This document shows positions 37,265 through 58,551 of a stretch of DNA of 64,000 nucleotides, one piece after another. The notes beneath the pieces are model-generated. The model ran no database searches. It worked only from the letters and a program-made list of their open reading frames with translations, and was not told the origin of the DNA. The position numbers and the translations under genes are program-made. The DNA comes from Bacillus sp. FSL K6-3431 (GTDB taxonomy: Bacteria > Bacillota > Bacilli > Bacillales > Bacillaceae_C). Each line of letters opens with the position of its first letter. The stretch's first letter is position 1. The stretch is from the NCBI RefSeq assembly GCF_038002605.1, contig NZ_JBBOCT010000001.1, forward strand, positions 3,348,001-3,412,000. Direction: 5' to 3'.

Positions 37265-37559
37265 AGATGGATGATTTACCAAACAGTCAAATACCTAGAA
37301 ACGGGTATTTTGATAGGTGAACCTACTGTACAGGAAAAGATGGATGTTTGTAAGCTTCATCTTGATCGCCTGATCGGGCTAAAGGGAGAAAATTAGCAGT
37401 TCGGGAAATGCGAAAGCATGCTACATGGTATTTAAAAGGAATTCGTAGAAATGGAAAAATAAGAAACGCGATTAATGAATGCATACAAGGGAAGATCTGA
37501 TTTGCTTGTTAGATGAGATTGTAGAAATTGCGTCAATAAAGGAAATGCAAGCGGGATAA
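37265..37559 (+). pseudogene. dusB: Remnant of tRNA-dihydrouridine synthase (dusB), 3' end only
   Basis: Translation from 37268 gives WMIYQTVKYLETG, then EPTVQEKMDVCKLHLDRL, and stops at TAG (37394-37396). Moving one base frame continues AVREMRKHATWYLKGIRRNG and RNAINECIQGK; a second shift restores LLDEIVEIA and the end at 37559. These match the C-terminal helical part of Bacillus DusB (YacF), the gene normally at this position. The catalytic FMN barrel (about 240 residues) is entirely missing. At least two frameshifts plus a large deletion make it non-functional. Confidence 0.88.
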
Positions 37560-37572
37560 CCATATTTCATAC

Positions 37573-37603
37573 ACTGCCAGTCGATGCTGGCAGTTGTTTT
37601 TTT
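37573..37603 (+). terminator. Terminator after the dusB remnant
   Basis: ACTGCCAG (37573-37580) pairs with CTGGCAGT (37587-37594), then T-rich sequence. It probably served the old fol-dusB operon. Confidence 0.88.
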
Positions 37604-37705
37604 AGAAGCTGAAAGTTCAAGGGTGTTTGACTAAGTATAATTGTGTACAATAATAAAAGGATATCTAATTTTTTTCATTGGCTATATAAATAGATTGGAG
37701 TGTAA

Positions 37706-39196
<1,491 letters not shown>

Positions 39197-39202
39197 TATA
39201 AT

Positions 39203-39240
39203 AATACTCCCTTGCTACGGCAGGGGAGTTACTACTTTTC
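39203..39240 (+). terminator. Weak terminator after lysS
   Basis: ACTCCC at 39206-39211 pairs with GGGAGT at 39224-39229; the downstream T content is modest. Confidence 0.55.
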
Positions 39241-39367
39241 ATGTGAAAATAAAATAAATTTAAACTTATTCTAAAAAGCTATTGCCACAACAAAGAAAAG
39301 GTGGTATATTATTACTCGTGCCTGTTCGAGACAACCAACTGAAAGAAAAAATAAAATAAAAAAGTTG

Positions 39368-39396
39368 TTGACTTACTAATTTAGTTTTGGTAAGAT
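39368..39396 (+). promoter_or_regulatory. rRNA operon promoter P1 (first operon)
   Basis: TTGACT at 39368-39373, a 17-nt spacer, and TAAGAT at 39391-39396, about 108 bases before the mature 16S start. Confidence 0.85.
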
Positions 39397-39504
39397 AGTA
39401 AAGTCGCTGTCAGAAGCAGACAAAAAAGTTTGATCTTTGAAAACTGAACGAAACAAAACGTCAAAAAGTAATACATGTAAGACCAGCAAATGAGCTACAA
39501 ACAC

Positions 39505-41062
<1,558 letters not shown>

Positions 41063-41285
41063 AAACTGTTGGCCGCGGTGCCAACATAAACAGACGTTTT
41101 TGTTTCGTTCAGTTTTGAGAGGTTAAACTCTCTTATTATTCGTTCTTTGAAAACCAGATAAAATGAGAAGCAATAAACCGAGAAACATCACCTTATGGAT
41201 TGTATCCGTAAGTATGTATGACCTTTTTTATGATCAGGCAATGAGAAGCTGACGCAGCAATGCATCGCTTATCATGGACCAAATG

Positions 41286-44215
<2,930 letters not shown>

Positions 44216-44306
44216 TAATATGAATCAAATCGATGTTTCACACGTTTACCTTCTCATTTATCTGGTTTTGAAAGAATGAAAAGTTCTTTTCAATGATCTT
44301 CTGTTA

Positions 44307-44356
44307 AGATCGTCACGTCATGTGGCAACACAGAAGTCAGCACATCCGTGTGCAAG
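44307..44356. repeat. Palindromic repeat motif between 23S and 5S, first operon
   Basis: ACGTCATGTGGCAACACAG and AGCACATCCGTGTGCAAG sit directly before 5S. The same motif pair occurs in the insert of the repeat at 589-795. Confidence 0.7.
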
Positions 44357-44472
<116 letters not shown>

Positions 44473-44605
44473 GAAATGATATTTTTTGAAATGTTGTTTT
44501 AGAAGAAATAAACACTTATAAGGAAACGACCGAGAAATTAAGGGAGTCAACAAGTGTGTAATTGAAAAAAATGAAGTTTATGTACCTTATGATTATTTTT
44601 AAAAT

Positions 44606-44681
44606 GGAGGATTAGCTCAGCTGGGAGAGCATCTGCCTTACAAGCAGAGGGTCGGCGGTTCGAACCCGTCATCCTCCACCA
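44606..44681 (+). tRNA. tRNA-Val (TAC)
   Basis: 76 bases with encoded CCA; anticodon TAC within CCTTACAAG. First of nine tRNAs after the first rRNA operon. Confidence 0.97.
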
Positions 44682-44689
44682 TTTTCATT

Positions 44690-44765
<76 letters not shown>

Positions 44766-44806
44766 GTTTTTTAATGTTAAATTATAAAAGGATATATGTT
44801 ATGTAC

Positions 44807-44882
44807 GAGCCATTAGCTCAGTTGGTAGAGCATCTGACTTTTAATCAGAGGGTCGCAGGTTCGAATCCTGCATGGCTCACCA
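44807..44882 (+). tRNA. tRNA-Lys (TTT)
   Basis: 76 bases with CCA; anticodon TTT in ACTTTTAAT. Confidence 0.97.
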
Positions 44883-44888
44883 TTTTAT

Positions 44889-44970
44889 GCGGGTGTGGTG
44901 GAACTGGCAGACACGCTAGACTTAGGATCTAGTGCCGCAAGGCGTGGGGGTTCGACTCCCTTCACCCGCA
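44889..44970 (+). tRNA. tRNA-Leu (TAG)
   Basis: 82 bases, with a long variable arm; anticodon TAG in ACTTAGGAT; CCA is not encoded. Confidence 0.95.
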
Positions 44971-45040
44971 CTTAATTAATATCTGCTAAGGGCAATTATG
45001 TCCTATAAACTATGCAGGTTCTAAAATGCCAATTTCAAAC

Positions 45041-45115
45041 GCGGAAGTAGTTCAGTGGTAGAACATCACCTTGCCAAGGTGGGGGTCGCGGGTTCGAATC
45101 CCGTCTTCCGCTCCA
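45041..45115 (+). tRNA. tRNA-Gly (GCC)
   Basis: 75 bases with CCA; anticodon GCC in CTTGCCAAG. Confidence 0.97.
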
Positions 45116-45122
45116 AAGTAGT

Positions 45123-45211
45123 GCCGGGGTGGCGGAACTGGCAGACGCACAGGACTTAAAATCCTGCGGTAGGTGACTACCGTACCGGTTCGATTCCGGT
45201 TCTCGGCACCA
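45123..45211 (+). tRNA. tRNA-Leu (TAA)
   Basis: 89 bases with CCA and a long variable arm; anticodon TAA in ACTTAAAAT. Confidence 0.97.
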
Positions 45212-45218
45212 TTTATAT

Positions 45219-45295
<77 letters not shown>

Positions 45296-45302
45296 TTTAA
45301 AA

Positions 45303-45379
45303 CGGGAAGTAGCTCAGCTTGGTAGAGCACTTGGTTTGGGACCAAGGGGTCGCAGGTTCGAATCCTGTCTTCCCGACCA
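45303..45379 (+). tRNA. tRNA-Pro (TGG)
   Basis: 77 bases with CCA; anticodon TGG in TTTGGGAC. Confidence 0.96.
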
Positions 45380-45397
45380 CTTTCAATAGATTTTAAT

Positions 45398-45473
45398 GGG
45401 GCCTTAGCTCAGCTGGGAGAGCGCCTGCCTTGCACGCAGGAGGTCAACGGTTCGATCCCGTTAGGCTCCACCA
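45398..45473 (+). tRNA. tRNA-Ala (TGC), end of first cluster
   Basis: 76 bases with CCA; anticodon TGC. It differs from the tRNA-Ala at 47387 by a compensating pair in the T-stem (A at 45447 with T at 45461). Confidence 0.97.
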
Positions 45474-45483
45474 AAAGAATGTG

Positions 45484-45512
45484 TTGACAAATGCTTTTAA
45501 TAGTGATATTAT
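45484..45512 (+). promoter_or_regulatory. rRNA operon promoter (second operon)
   Basis: Perfect TTGACA at 45484-45489, a 17-nt spacer, TATTAT at 45507-45512. It starts only 10 bases after the tRNA-Ala CCA end, with no terminator between. Confidence 0.85.
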
Positions 45513-45620
45513 AGATAAGTCGCAATCAGAAGGCAGAAAATAAGTTTGATCTTTGAAAACTGAACGAAACAAAACGTCAAAAAGTAATACATGTAAGACC
45601 AGCAAATGAGCTACAAACAC

Positions 45621-47178
<1,558 letters not shown>

Positions 47179-47266
47179 AAACTGTTGGCCGCGGTGCCAA
47201 CATAAACAGACGTTTTTGTTTCGTTCAGTTTTGAGAGGTCGAACTCTCTTACCATTCACACAATGT

Positions 47267-47343
<77 letters not shown>

Positions 47344-47386
47344 TCCCACATTTGTTTATTTGAAATGGGGATATTTCTAATTTAAT

Positions 47387-47462
47387 GGGGCCTTAGCTCA
47401 GCTGGGAGAGCGCCTGCCTTGCACGCAGGAGGTCAGCGGTTCGATCCCGCTAGGCTCCACCA
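47387..47462 (+). tRNA. tRNA-Ala (TGC) in the 16S-23S spacer
   Basis: 76 bases with CCA; anticodon TGC. Same as the tRNA-Ala at 45398 except for a G-C pair in the T-stem (G at 47436, C at 47450). Confidence 0.98.
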
Positions 47463-47615
47463 AATACTTTCGTTCTTTGAAAACCAGATAAAATGAGAAG
47501 CAATAAACCGAGAAACATCACCTTATGGATTTATCCGTAAGTATGTATGACCTTTTTTTATGATCAGGCAATGAGAAGCTGACGCAGCAATGCATCGCTT
47601 ATCATGGACCAAATG

Positions 47616-50545
<2,930 letters not shown>

Positions 50546-50636
50546 TAATATGAATCAAATCGATGTTTCACACGTTTACCTTCTCATTTATCTGGTTTTG
50601 AAAGAATGAAAAGTTCTTTTCAATGATCTTCTGTTA

Positions 50637-50686
50637 AGATCGTCACGTCATGTGGCAACACAGAAGTCAGCACATCCGTGTGCAAG
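50637..50686. repeat. Palindromic repeat motif between 23S and 5S, second operon
   Basis: Identical copy of the motif at 44307-44356 directly before 5S. Confidence 0.7.
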
Positions 50687-50802
<116 letters not shown>

Positions 50803-50805
50803 ATC

Positions 50806-50842
50806 AAGGCACGACACATTTTATATGTGTCGTGCCTTTTTT
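50806..50842 (+). terminator. Terminator of the second rRNA operon
   Basis: AAGGCACGACACAT (50806-50819) pairs perfectly with ATGTGTCGTGCCTT (50825-50838), then T. Confidence 0.97.
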
Positions 50843-51081
50843 GTCTTTTATCAGCTAGTAATAGAAACGGTGTATTTCTCGATTAAACTAGTGTAATTTT
50901 TAAATTTATGATATTAACATTAATTAGTAAGACTTTAAGTGCTTTTACGCGTGTTTTTTACAAAGATTGTAATCTTGTCGAACATTGCGAAATTAATTAA
51001 TTGATTTTGCAAAAAATGGTCCTTCATTTTGGTTTCATGTTTCCAAAGTATGGATAGAATAATAATGTTAAACCTATCTAA

Positions 51082-51130
51082 TTGCATACATAACATATTC
51101 TCTTGTATAATTAAGTCAAATATAGTCAAA
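51082..51130 (+). promoter_or_regulatory. ctsR operon promoter and CtsR operator
   Basis: TTGCAT at 51082-51087 and TATAAT at 51106-51111 (18-nt spacer). Directly after, AGTCAAA-TAT-AGTCAAA at 51114-51130 is an exact match to the CtsR consensus heptad repeat (RGTCAAA-NAN-RGTCAAA), placed over the expected transcription start. The 50843-51081 stretch shows no gene. Confidence 0.9.
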
Positions 51131-51158
51131 GTCAAGCATTGGTTAGGGAGGCGCCTTG

Positions 51159-51623
51159 ATGATGCGGAATATTTCCGATATTATTGAAAGTTATTTGAAA
51201 AAGGTGCTCGAAATGAGCGAAACAGAAATTGTTGAGATTAAAAGAAGTGAGGTGGCAGATAAGTTTCAGTGTGTACCCTCGCAAATTAATTACGTGATAA
51301 ATACAAGATTTACGATGGAAAGAGGCTATTTGGTAGAGAGTAAGCGAGGCGGAGGAGGGTATATAAGAATAACAAGGGTAAGAATTCATGATAAGGCGCA
51401 CTTAATTGACCAACTTAAAGTAATAATAGGTAGCAAAATTAGTCAGGCAAGTGCCCAAGATGTTATTATCCGGTTGCTTGAAGAAGGATTGGTATCTGAG
51501 AAAGAAGCAAAATTAATGTTAAGTGTAATGGATAGGTCGGTTATATATATTGATTTGCCTGATCGGGATCACTTACGAGCAAGGTTGCTGAAAGCATTAC
51601 TTCAAGCAATAAAATATGAATGA
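51159..51623 (+). CDS. ctsR: Heat-shock repressor CtsR
   Basis: CtsR represses clp genes and its own operon; McsB phosphorylation and heat inactivate it. The 154-residue protein has a winged HTH (about 1-70; VADKFQCVPSQINYVINTRFT) with the glycine-rich wing ESKRGGGGYIRI near 58-69, and a C-terminal McsB/ClpC-recognition domain. ATG 51159 is seven bases after GGGAGG and gives the B. subtilis length; TTG 51156 and ATG 51162 are adjacent alternatives. Confidence 0.97.
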   Translation: MMRNISDIIESYLKKVLEMSETEIVEIKRSEVADKFQCVPSQINYVINTRFTMERGYLVESKRGGGGYIRITRVRIHDKAHLIDQLKVIIGSKISQASAQDVIIRLLEEGLVSEKEAKLMLSVMDRSVIYIDLPDRDHLRARLLKALLQAIKYE

Positions 51624-51641
51624 AGCGAAAGGGTGAACAAG

Positions 51642-52190
51642 ATGATATGCCAGGAATGTAATGAAAGGCCGGCAACCTTACATTTTACAAAAGTTGTGAA
51701 TGGCGAGAAAATGGTTATACAACTTTGCGAAAAGTGTGCACATGAAAAAAGTGAATTTTTTATGATGGATGGATCTGCAGGTTTCTCGATTAATGATTTG
51801 CTTGCAGGCATTCTGAATTTAGATAATGTTATGCAACAGCAACATGCACACCCTCCAACCGCAGCACATGTTATCCAATGTGGTGAATGCAAAATGACGT
51901 TTCAACAATTTATCAAGACAGGTAGATTCGGCTGTGCAAATTGTTACTATGCCTTCAAGGGACGGTTAACTCCTATTTTAAAAAGACTTCATAGTGGAAA
52001 TATCATTCATGGTGGAAAAGTGCCTGAAAGAATTGGCGGTTCTATTCATATAAAAAAGAAAGTACAACAATTGCGTGCTGAATTAAACATGCTTATAGAA
52101 CAAGAAGAGTTCGAAAAAGCCGCTAATGTACGTGATCAAATTCGCTCCCTCGAAAATAATTTAACAAATGAGGAGGGAAAAAGCTCATGA
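51642..52190 (+). CDS. mcsA: McsA, zinc-binding activator of McsB
   Basis: McsA activates the arginine kinase McsB. The 182-residue protein has Cys pairs at 3/6, 29/32, 80/83 and 98/101, consistent with two zinc modules, and a C-terminal UvrB/UvrC-type motif [19 protein letters not shown] near 150-170. ATG 51642 follows AAGGGTG and gives the family start MICQEC; GTG 51633 is unlikely. It overlaps mcsB by four bases. Confidence 0.96.
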   Translation: MICQECNERPATLHFTKVVNGEKMVIQLCEKCAHEKSEFFMMDGSAGFSINDLLAGILNLDNVMQQQHAHPPTAAHVIQCGECKMTFQQFIKTGRFGCANCYYAFKGRLTPILKRLHSGNIIHGGKVPERIGGSIHIKKKVQQLRAELNMLIEQEEFEKAANVRDQIRSLENNLTNEEGKSS

Positions 52191-53260
52191 GTCTCGAAAA
52201 GTTCCTTAATAAGGCTGTAAGCTCTTGGATGTGTGCAGAAGGTCCAGATTCTGATGTGATCCTTAGTTCACGCATTAGGCTAGCAAGAAATCTCCGTAAT
52301 TATAAATTTCCTACATTGTTTACAAATGAAGATGCTAAAAAAGTAATCAACGATATACAGGAGATTTTACACCATGGCGATTTTCAGCAATATGGTTCGA
52401 TGGAATTATTAGTAGTGGATGAGTTAAAATCATTGCAAAAAAGAGTGCTTGTTGAAAAGCACTTAATTAGTCCTCGTCTTGCAGAGCATGCTTCTCATGG
52501 AGCGGTGCTCTTATCCGACAATGAGGACATAAGTATTATGATTAATGAAGAAGACCATATTAGAATACAATGCCTTTATCCTGGATTACAAATAAAAGAG
52601 GCGTTGGACAGAGCGAATGCGATTGATGACGTTTTAGAAGCTAAGGTAGATTTTGCCTTTGATGAGGATCTTGGGTATTTAACAAGTTGTCCGACTAACG
52701 TAGGAACGGGTCTAAGAGCTTCTGTAATGGTCCACTTACCAGCCCTAATTTTAACTAGCCAAATGAATCGGATTATTCCAGCCATTAATCAGTTAGGTCT
52801 TGTAGTGAGAGGCATGTACGGCGAAGGTAGCGAGGCTTTGGGAAATATTTTCCAAATTTCTAATCAAATTACATTAGGAAAGTCGGAAGAGGATATTGTT
52901 GGTGATTTAACAAGTGTGGTGCAGCAAATTATTGGACAGGAAAGATCTGCACGGGAAGCATTAGTAAAAACATCGAACATACAATTAGAGGATAGGGTTT
53001 TCCGATCATTGGGTATACTTGCTAATAGCAGAATAATTGAGACTAAAGAAGCGGCAGAATGTTTGTCAGATGTACGGTTAGGCATAGATACAGGATATAT
53101 TAAGCATCTGTCGAAAAATATTTTAAATGAACTAATGATTTTAATGCAGCCGGGATTTCTACAGCAATATGCAGGAGGACCTCTCCGTCCTACTGAGCGC
53201 GACATAAAGAGAGCAGCGTTTATTCGAGAACGTTTAAAACTAGATGAAAGAGACTGTTAG
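52187..53260 (+). CDS. mcsB: Protein-arginine kinase McsB
   Basis: McsB phosphorylates arginines, marking proteins for ClpCP, including CtsR. The 357-residue protein has the phosphagen-kinase fold: [17 protein letters not shown] near 26-42, [14 protein letters not shown] with the conserved Cys near 167, and the C-terminal [17 protein letters not shown] near 334-350. Coupled to mcsA by an ATGA overlap; clpC begins 11 bases later. Confidence 0.97.
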   Translation: MSLEKFLNKAVSSWMCAEGPDSDVILSSRIRLARNLRNYKFPTLFTNEDAKKVINDIQEILHHGDFQQYGSMELLVVDELKSLQKRVLVEKHLISPRLAEHASHGAVLLSDNEDISIMINEEDHIRIQCLYPGLQIKEALDRANAIDDVLEAKVDFAFDEDLGYLTSCPTNVGTGLRASVMVHLPALILTSQMNRIIPAINQLGLVVRGMYGEGSEALGNIFQISNQITLGKSEEDIVGDLTSVVQQIIGQERSAREALVKTSNIQLEDRVFRSLGILANSRIIETKEAAECLSDVRLGIDTGYIKHLSKNILNELMILMQPGFLQQYAGGPLRPTERDIKRAAFIRERLKLDERDC

Positions 53261-53271
53261 GAGGAGATTAT

Positions 53272-55710
53272 ATGATGTTTGGTCGTTTTACAGAGAGAGC
53301 ACAGAAAGTATTGGCATTATCGCAGGAGGAAGCGATTCGATTAGGACATAATAATATTGGTACTGAACATATATTGTTAGGGCTTGTCAGTGAAGGCGAT
53401 GGAATTGCGGCGAAAGCTTTGTATGCTCTTGCACTTAGTCCAGAAATGATCCAAAAAGAAGTAGAAACATTAATTGGACGTGGGCAGGATAAAGCAGAGT
53501 CTATTAACTATACCCCGCGTGCAAAAAAAGTGATTGAGTTATCCATGGATGAGGCTCGTAAACTAGGTCATTCCTATGTCGGTACGGAGCATATTCTTTT
53601 AGGATTGATTCGTGAAGGAGAAGGAGTCGCCGCTCGTGTATTAAATAATCTTGGAGTTAATTTAAATAAAGCACGTCAGCAGGTACTTCAACTGCTTGGA
53701 AGTAACGAAGTAAATAATCATTCAGGTAGTGGTGGTTCACAAGGTGCAAGCACACCTACATTAGATAGTCTTGCCAGGGACTTAACTGCGGTCGCAAAAG
53801 AAGGAACCTTAGATCCGGTAATTGGCCGGAATAAAGAAATCCAAAGAGTGATTGAAGTGCTGAGCAGACGTACTAAAAACAATCCAGTGCTCATTGGAGA
53901 GCCAGGTGTAGGGAAAACTGCTATTGCCGAAGGGTTAGCACAGCAAGTGATAAACAATGAAGTTCCTGAGACATTGCGTGGTAAGCGAGTAATGACACTT
54001 GATATGGGGACTGTTGTGGCGGGAACAAAATATCGTGGTGAATTCGAAGATCGCTTAAAGAAAGTGATGGATGAAATCAGACAGGCGGGTAATATTATCC
54101 TGTTTATAGATGAACTTCATACCTTAATAGGTGCAGGTGGAGCAGAAGGAGCCATTGATGCTTCTAATATATTAAAGCCATCGCTAGCTCGGGGAGAACT
54201 GCAATGTATTGGTGCGACAACACTTGACGAGTACCGAAAATATATCGAAAAAGATGCAGCACTTGAACGCAGGTTCCAGCCGATTCAAGTGGATGAACCG
54301 ACAGCAGAAGAATCAGTTCAAATTTTACAAGGACTTCGTGATCGCTATGAAGCTCATCACCGTGTATCGATTACAGACGATGCGATCGATGCAGCCGTAA
54401 AATTATCTGATCGTTATATTTCTGATCGGTTTTTGCCAGATAAAGCGATTGATTTAATTGATGAAGCTGGTTCCAAAGTGAGATTGCGATCTTATACGAC
54501 ACCTCCAAATTTAAAAGAGCTTGAATTGAAACTAGATTCTATTCGTAAAGAAAAGGATGCTGCAGTACAAAGTCAAGAGTTTGAAAAAGCAGCGTCCTTA
54601 CGCGACTCAGAACAACGTCTTCGTGAAGAATTAGAAGAAACGAAGAAAACATGGAAAGAAAAGCAAGGACAAGAAAACACAGAAGTCACTGTAGAGGATA
54701 TTGCATCAGTTGTGTCTAGTTGGACTGGAATCCCAGTTTCCAAACTTGCATCTACTGAAACAGAAAGGCTGCTGAAATTAGAAGAAATTTTACATTCGAG
54801 AGTGATTGGTCAAGAAGAAGCCGTGAAATCCATTGCGAAAGCAGTGAGACGTGCTCGCGCTGGGTTGAAGGATCCGAAGCGTCCGATTGGCTCATTCATA
54901 TTCCTTGGGCCAACTGGTGTCGGTAAAACAGAATTAGGAAGAGCGCTTGCTGAATCTATGTTTGGTGATGAGGATGCGATGATTCGAATTGACATGTCAG
55001 AGTATATGGAGAAGCACTCAACTTCAAGACTTGTCGGATCACCTCCTGGATATGTTGGTTTCGAAGAAGGTGGGCAGTTAACTGAAAAGGTTAGACGTAA
55101 ACCTTATTCCGTTATCTTGCTCGATGAAATTGAGAAAGCACATCCGGATGTTTTTAACATCCTATTACAAGTTTTAGAAGATGGTCGTTTGACGGATTCA
55201 AAAGGAAGAACAGTTGATTTTCGTAATACTGTACTGATATTGACATCAAACGTTGGTGCGCAAGCATTGCAACGTAATAAGTATGTTGGTTTTAGTATCC
55301 AAGACGGTGCACAAGATTATAAAGATATGAAAAGTAAAGTAATGGAAGAACTGAAAAAAGCATTTCGTCCGGAGTTCTTGAACCGGATTGACGAAATTAT
55401 TGTTTTCCATGCACTTGAAAAACTTCATTTAAAAGAAATTGTGACTCTAATGGCAGATCAATTAATAAAACGACTGAAAGAACAAGAAATGGATCTTGAA
55501 CTGACAGAGGCAGCGAAAGAGAAAATTACAGAAGAGGGATATGATCCGGAATATGGAGCAAGGCCTTTGAGAAGATCACTTCAAAAATTTGTTGAAGATC
55601 GCCTATCCGAGGAATTACTTAAAGGAAATATCGCTGCAGGGCACAAAATTGTGATTGATGTGGAGAATGGGGAATTTACAGTAAAGACGACTGAAACATC
55701 GGTTTCTTGA
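53272..55710 (+). CDS. clpC: ATP-dependent unfoldase ClpC
   Basis: ClpC unfolds phospho-arginine-tagged and adaptor-delivered proteins for ClpP. The 812-residue protein has two N-domain repeats (1-145; [14 protein letters not shown] and [14 protein letters not shown]), AAA-1 Walker A GEPGVGKT at 209-216, a coiled-coil middle domain (about 410-480) with a UVR motif [16 protein letters not shown], and AAA-2 Walker A GPTGVGKT at 546-553. RBS AGGAGGAG; ATG 53275 is an alternative one codon on. Confidence 0.98.
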   Translation: MMFGRFTERAQKVLALSQEEAIRLGHNNIGTEHILLGLVSEGDGIAAKALYALALSPEMIQKEVETLIGRGQDKAESINYTPRAKKVIELSMDEARKLGHSYVGTEHILLGLIREGEGVAARVLNNLGVNLNKARQQVLQLLGSNEVNNHSGSGGSQGASTPTLDSLARDLTAVAKEGTLDPVIGRNKEIQRVIEVLSRRTKNNPVLIGEPGVGKTAIAEGLAQQVINNEVPETLRGKRVMTLDMGTVVAGTKYRGEFEDRLKKVMDEIRQAGNIILFIDELHTLIGAGGAEGAIDASNILKPSLARGELQCIGATTLDEYRKYIEKDAALERRFQPIQVDEPTAEESVQILQGLRDRYEAHHRVSITDDAIDAAVKLSDRYISDRFLPDKAIDLIDEAGSKVRLRSYTTPPNLKELELKLDSIRKEKDAAVQSQEFEKAASLRDSEQRLREELEETKKTWKEKQGQENTEVTVEDIASVVSSWTGIPVSKLASTETERLLKLEEILHSRVIGQEEAVKSIAKAVRRARAGLKDPKRPIGSFIFLGPTGVGKTELGRALAESMFGDEDAMIRIDMSEYMEKHSTSRLVGSPPGYVGFEEGGQLTEKVRRKPYSVILLDEIEKAHPDVFNILLQVLEDGRLTDSKGRTVDFRNTVLILTSNVGAQALQRNKYVGFSIQDGAQDYKDMKSKVMEELKKAFRPEFLNRIDEIIVFHALEKLHLKEIVTLMADQLIKRLKEQEMDLELTEAAKEKITEEGYDPEYGARPLRRSLQKFVEDRLSEELLKGNIAAGHKIVIDVENGEFTVKTTETSVS

Positions 55711-55749
55711 TAATAAGAGTAAATTATATTGGCTAAAATGAAGATAGGT

Positions 55750-55803
55750 AGCTACTTCGACATTTTCACACTTTGTGGCAATGTCGAGGTAAACTACTTC
55801 AAA
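55750..55803. repeat. Palindrome between clpC and radA
   Basis: TTCGACATT faces AATGTCGAG around TTCACACTTTGTGGC, giving the same TGTGGCAA core as other intergenic palindromes here. Confidence 0.5.
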
Positions 55804-55866
55804 TAGTTCAATATAAGTAGAGAGTTGAGAAATTTGAATTAAAATAGATGGAAAGGTTGTTGGGGA

Positions 55867-57243
55867 TTGTCAAAGAAAAAAACAAAATTCATGTGTCAAG
55901 ATTGCGGTTATGAATCCCCCAAATGGATGGGACGTTGTCCAGGGTGTGGAGAATGGAATAAAATGGTGGAGGAAACTGCGATTGTAGGCAAACAGCCGAA
56001 GCGTTCTTTTCAGCATTCAGCACCGGGTACACCTTCAAAAGCAGCCGCTATTACAACGATTGAAACAGATCAAGAACCACGTGTTACGACAAAAATGCAA
56101 GAGTTAAATCGAGTACTTGGTGGTGGTGTAGTACCGGGGTCATTAATTTTAATTGGTGGCGACCCAGGGATTGGAAAGTCAACATTGCTTTTACAAGTAT
56201 CCGCTCAATTAGCGGTTTCGAGTCAAAAAGTTTTATACATATCAGGTGAAGAATCGATTAAACAAACGAAATTAAGGGCAGATCGTCTTCATGTATCCTC
56301 CCCAGAGTTATATATTTATGCGGAAACAAACTTGGAATCTATTCACCAAACAATTGAAGATATATCGCCAGATTTTGTTGTTGTAGACTCGATTCAAACG
56401 GTATATCATCCAGAAGTTACATCTGCTCCAGGTAGCGTTTCGCAAGTGCGTGAATGTACGGCAGAGCTAATGCGGATTGCAAAAACAAAAGGTATCGCTA
56501 TATTTATAGTCGGACATGTGACGAAAGAAGGTGCAATTGCGGGACCGCGACTTCTGGAACATATGGTTGATACTGTACTGTATTTCGAAGGTGAGCGCCA
56601 TCATACATATCGGATTTTAAGGGCTGTCAAAAATCGATTTGGTTCGACAAATGAAATGGGCATCTTTGAAATGAAAGAGGCGGGACTTGAAGAGGTAGCT
56701 AACCCCTCAGAAATTTTCCTAGAGGAGAGGTCTAAAGGTGCTTCTGGTTCTACAGTTGTTGCCTCTATGGAGGGAACAAGACCAGTCCTTGTTGAAATTC
56801 AAGCGCTGATTTCACCTACAAGTTACGGAAACCCTCGAAGAATGGCGACAGGAATCGACCATAATCGAGTGTCTTTATTGATGGCTGTTTTAGAAAAACG
56901 CGTGGGACTATTATTGCAAAACCAAGATGCATACTTAAAAGTTGCAGGAGGTGTCAAACTAGATGAGCCGGCAATTGATTTAGCGGTGTCCATTAGTATT
57001 GCATCTAGCTTTCGTGATCAACAGACAAGGGCTACAGATTGTATCATAGGAGAAGTTGGTTTGACGGGTGAGGTAAGGCGTGTCTCAAGAATTGAACAAC
57101 GTGTGCAGGAAGCGGCAAAGCTTGGATTTGAAAGAGTTTTAATTCCAGCCAATAATATAGGTGGTTGGAAAATTCCAGCGGGCATTCAAGTAATAGGGGT
57201 CGGGACAGTTGGAGAAGCGCTTAAACAAGCATTTACAACATAA
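55867..57243 (+). CDS. radA: DNA repair protein RadA
   Basis: RadA is a RecA-like ATPase/helicase that promotes branch migration in recombinational repair. The 458-residue protein has a zinc finger (Cys10, Cys13, Cys24, Cys27), Walker A GDPGIGKS at 98-105, the RadA signature KNRFG near 255, and a C-terminal Lon-like domain (about 310-458). TTG 55867 is the start. In B. subtilis disA comes next and RadA interacts with DisA; here yacL follows. Confidence 0.97.
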   Translation: MSKKKTKFMCQDCGYESPKWMGRCPGCGEWNKMVEETAIVGKQPKRSFQHSAPGTPSKAAAITTIETDQEPRVTTKMQELNRVLGGGVVPGSLILIGGDPGIGKSTLLLQVSAQLAVSSQKVLYISGEESIKQTKLRADRLHVSSPELYIYAETNLESIHQTIEDISPDFVVVDSIQTVYHPEVTSAPGSVSQVRECTAELMRIAKTKGIAIFIVGHVTKEGAIAGPRLLEHMVDTVLYFEGERHHTYRILRAVKNRFGSTNEMGIFEMKEAGLEEVANPSEIFLEERSKGASGSTVVASMEGTRPVLVEIQALISPTSYGNPRRMATGIDHNRVSLLMAVLEKRVGLLLQNQDAYLKVAGGVKLDEPAIDLAVSISIASSFRDQQTRATDCIIGEVGLTGEVRRVSRIEQRVQEAAKLGFERVLIPANNIGGWKIPAGIQVIGVGTVGEALKQAFTT

Positions 57244-57418
57244 TTATCACAGGGGAGAAATTGCTTTTCCTTGTGTAAAATTGACAATGGCAAATAATAC
57301 TGCTACCTTTTTGTGAAGAAATAATTTTTATAAATGCTTAAATAAAAAAGGTTTGTTAATACTATGTTTTTTAATTGGGTTTATTGTTAATAATTACTAC
57401 AAGGAGGTGACAAGATAC

Positions 57419-58510
57419 ATGTTAAAACGCATTGTACAAGTTTGTTTTTTGTTATTGGGAGGAACATTGGGCATTTTTCTAATTCCTGAAGGGTTGAAGT
57501 TGGTAAAGTTAGATGGTGTGGTCTTGATCAATAACCCCTATGTTTCGGCTATTATAGGTGCTATTATTTTTTATTTACTTACTTTTTGGGCTGTTGGTTA
57601 TATCGTAAATATTGTGAAGTGGTTTGAAGATCGGCTTATTAAGGCTCCCATAACTGATATTATATTTGGAAGTCTTGGCCTTACATTTGGATTAATTGTC
57701 GCTTATTTAGCAGGACTTGCAATTAATCAAATGGAAATACCGATTTTAAAGTCATTTGTGCCTATTTTGCTCACTTTAATGCTAGGGTATCTTGGTTTTC
57801 AAGTTGGATTTAAGAAAAGGGATGAACTCATAAATCTATTTTCTATTAATCGCTCCGGAAAAAAACGTACTGAAGAAGCGGAGGAAGAAGAGAAGCCTGT
57901 TAAGAGTTTAAAAATCCTTGATACGAGTGTAATTATTGATGGGAGAATTGCTGATATCTGTCAGACTGGTTTTTTGGATGGGGTTATTGTTATCCCTCAA
58001 TTTGTTCTTGAAGAGCTTCAACATATTGCCGACTCTTCTGATGCATTGAAAAGGAATAGAGGAAGACGTGGTTTAGATATTTTAAATCGTATCCAAAAAG
58101 AAATTGATATTCCTGTGGAGATGTATGAAGGTGATTTTGAAGAAATTCAGGAAGTGGATTCGAAGCTCGTCAAACTTGCAAAAATTTCAAATGGAATTGT
58201 TGTGACAAACGATTATAACTTAAATAAGGTATGCGAGTTCCAAAATGTGAGTGTTTTAAATATAAACGATCTTGCAAATGCGGTGAAACCAATTGTACTT
58301 CCTGGTGAAGAGCTCAATGTACAAGTCATCAAAGACGGCAAGGAATACAATCAAGGTGTCGCGTATTTGGATGATGGAACAATGATTGTTGTCGAAGAAG
58401 GCAGAAACTATATAGGTAAACGAATTGATGTTGTTGTAACGAGTGTTCTTCAAACATCAGCTGGTAGAATGATTTTTGCAAAGCCGAAATTACTGGAAAA
58501 GGCTTTATAA
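57419..58510 (+). CDS. yacL: PIN-TRAM membrane protein YacL
   Basis: A 363-residue protein with four N-terminal transmembrane helices (about 5-25, 37-60, 76-100, 108-128), a PIN nuclease-like domain (about 165-290; [16 protein letters not shown] near 168, [15 protein letters not shown] near 261), and a C-terminal TRAM domain (about 300-355). The nuclease role is inferred only. AAGGAGGTGA eight bases before ATG 57419 fixes the start; an in-frame upstream start at 57353 would precede that site. Confidence 0.93.
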   Translation: MLKRIVQVCFLLLGGTLGIFLIPEGLKLVKLDGVVLINNPYVSAIIGAIIFYLLTFWAVGYIVNIVKWFEDRLIKAPITDIIFGSLGLTFGLIVAYLAGLAINQMEIPILKSFVPILLTLMLGYLGFQVGFKKRDELINLFSINRSGKKRTEEAEEEEKPVKSLKILDTSVIIDGRIADICQTGFLDGVIVIPQFVLEELQHIADSSDALKRNRGRRGLDILNRIQKEIDIPVEMYEGDFEEIQEVDSKLVKLAKISNGIVVTNDYNLNKVCEFQNVSVLNINDLANAVKPIVLPGEELNVQVIKDGKEYNQGVAYLDDGTMIVVEEGRNYIGKRIDVVVTSVLQTSAGRMIFAKPKLLEKAL

Positions 58511-58551
58511 GAGGATTCCTACGCACTATATATGATAAGGGGATCAATAAA

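Noticed and set aside
57244..57418. A degraded disA fragment
   Set aside because: I translated the gap by eye in the forward frames and saw no DAC-domain motif such as DGA or RHR; the deletion looks clean.
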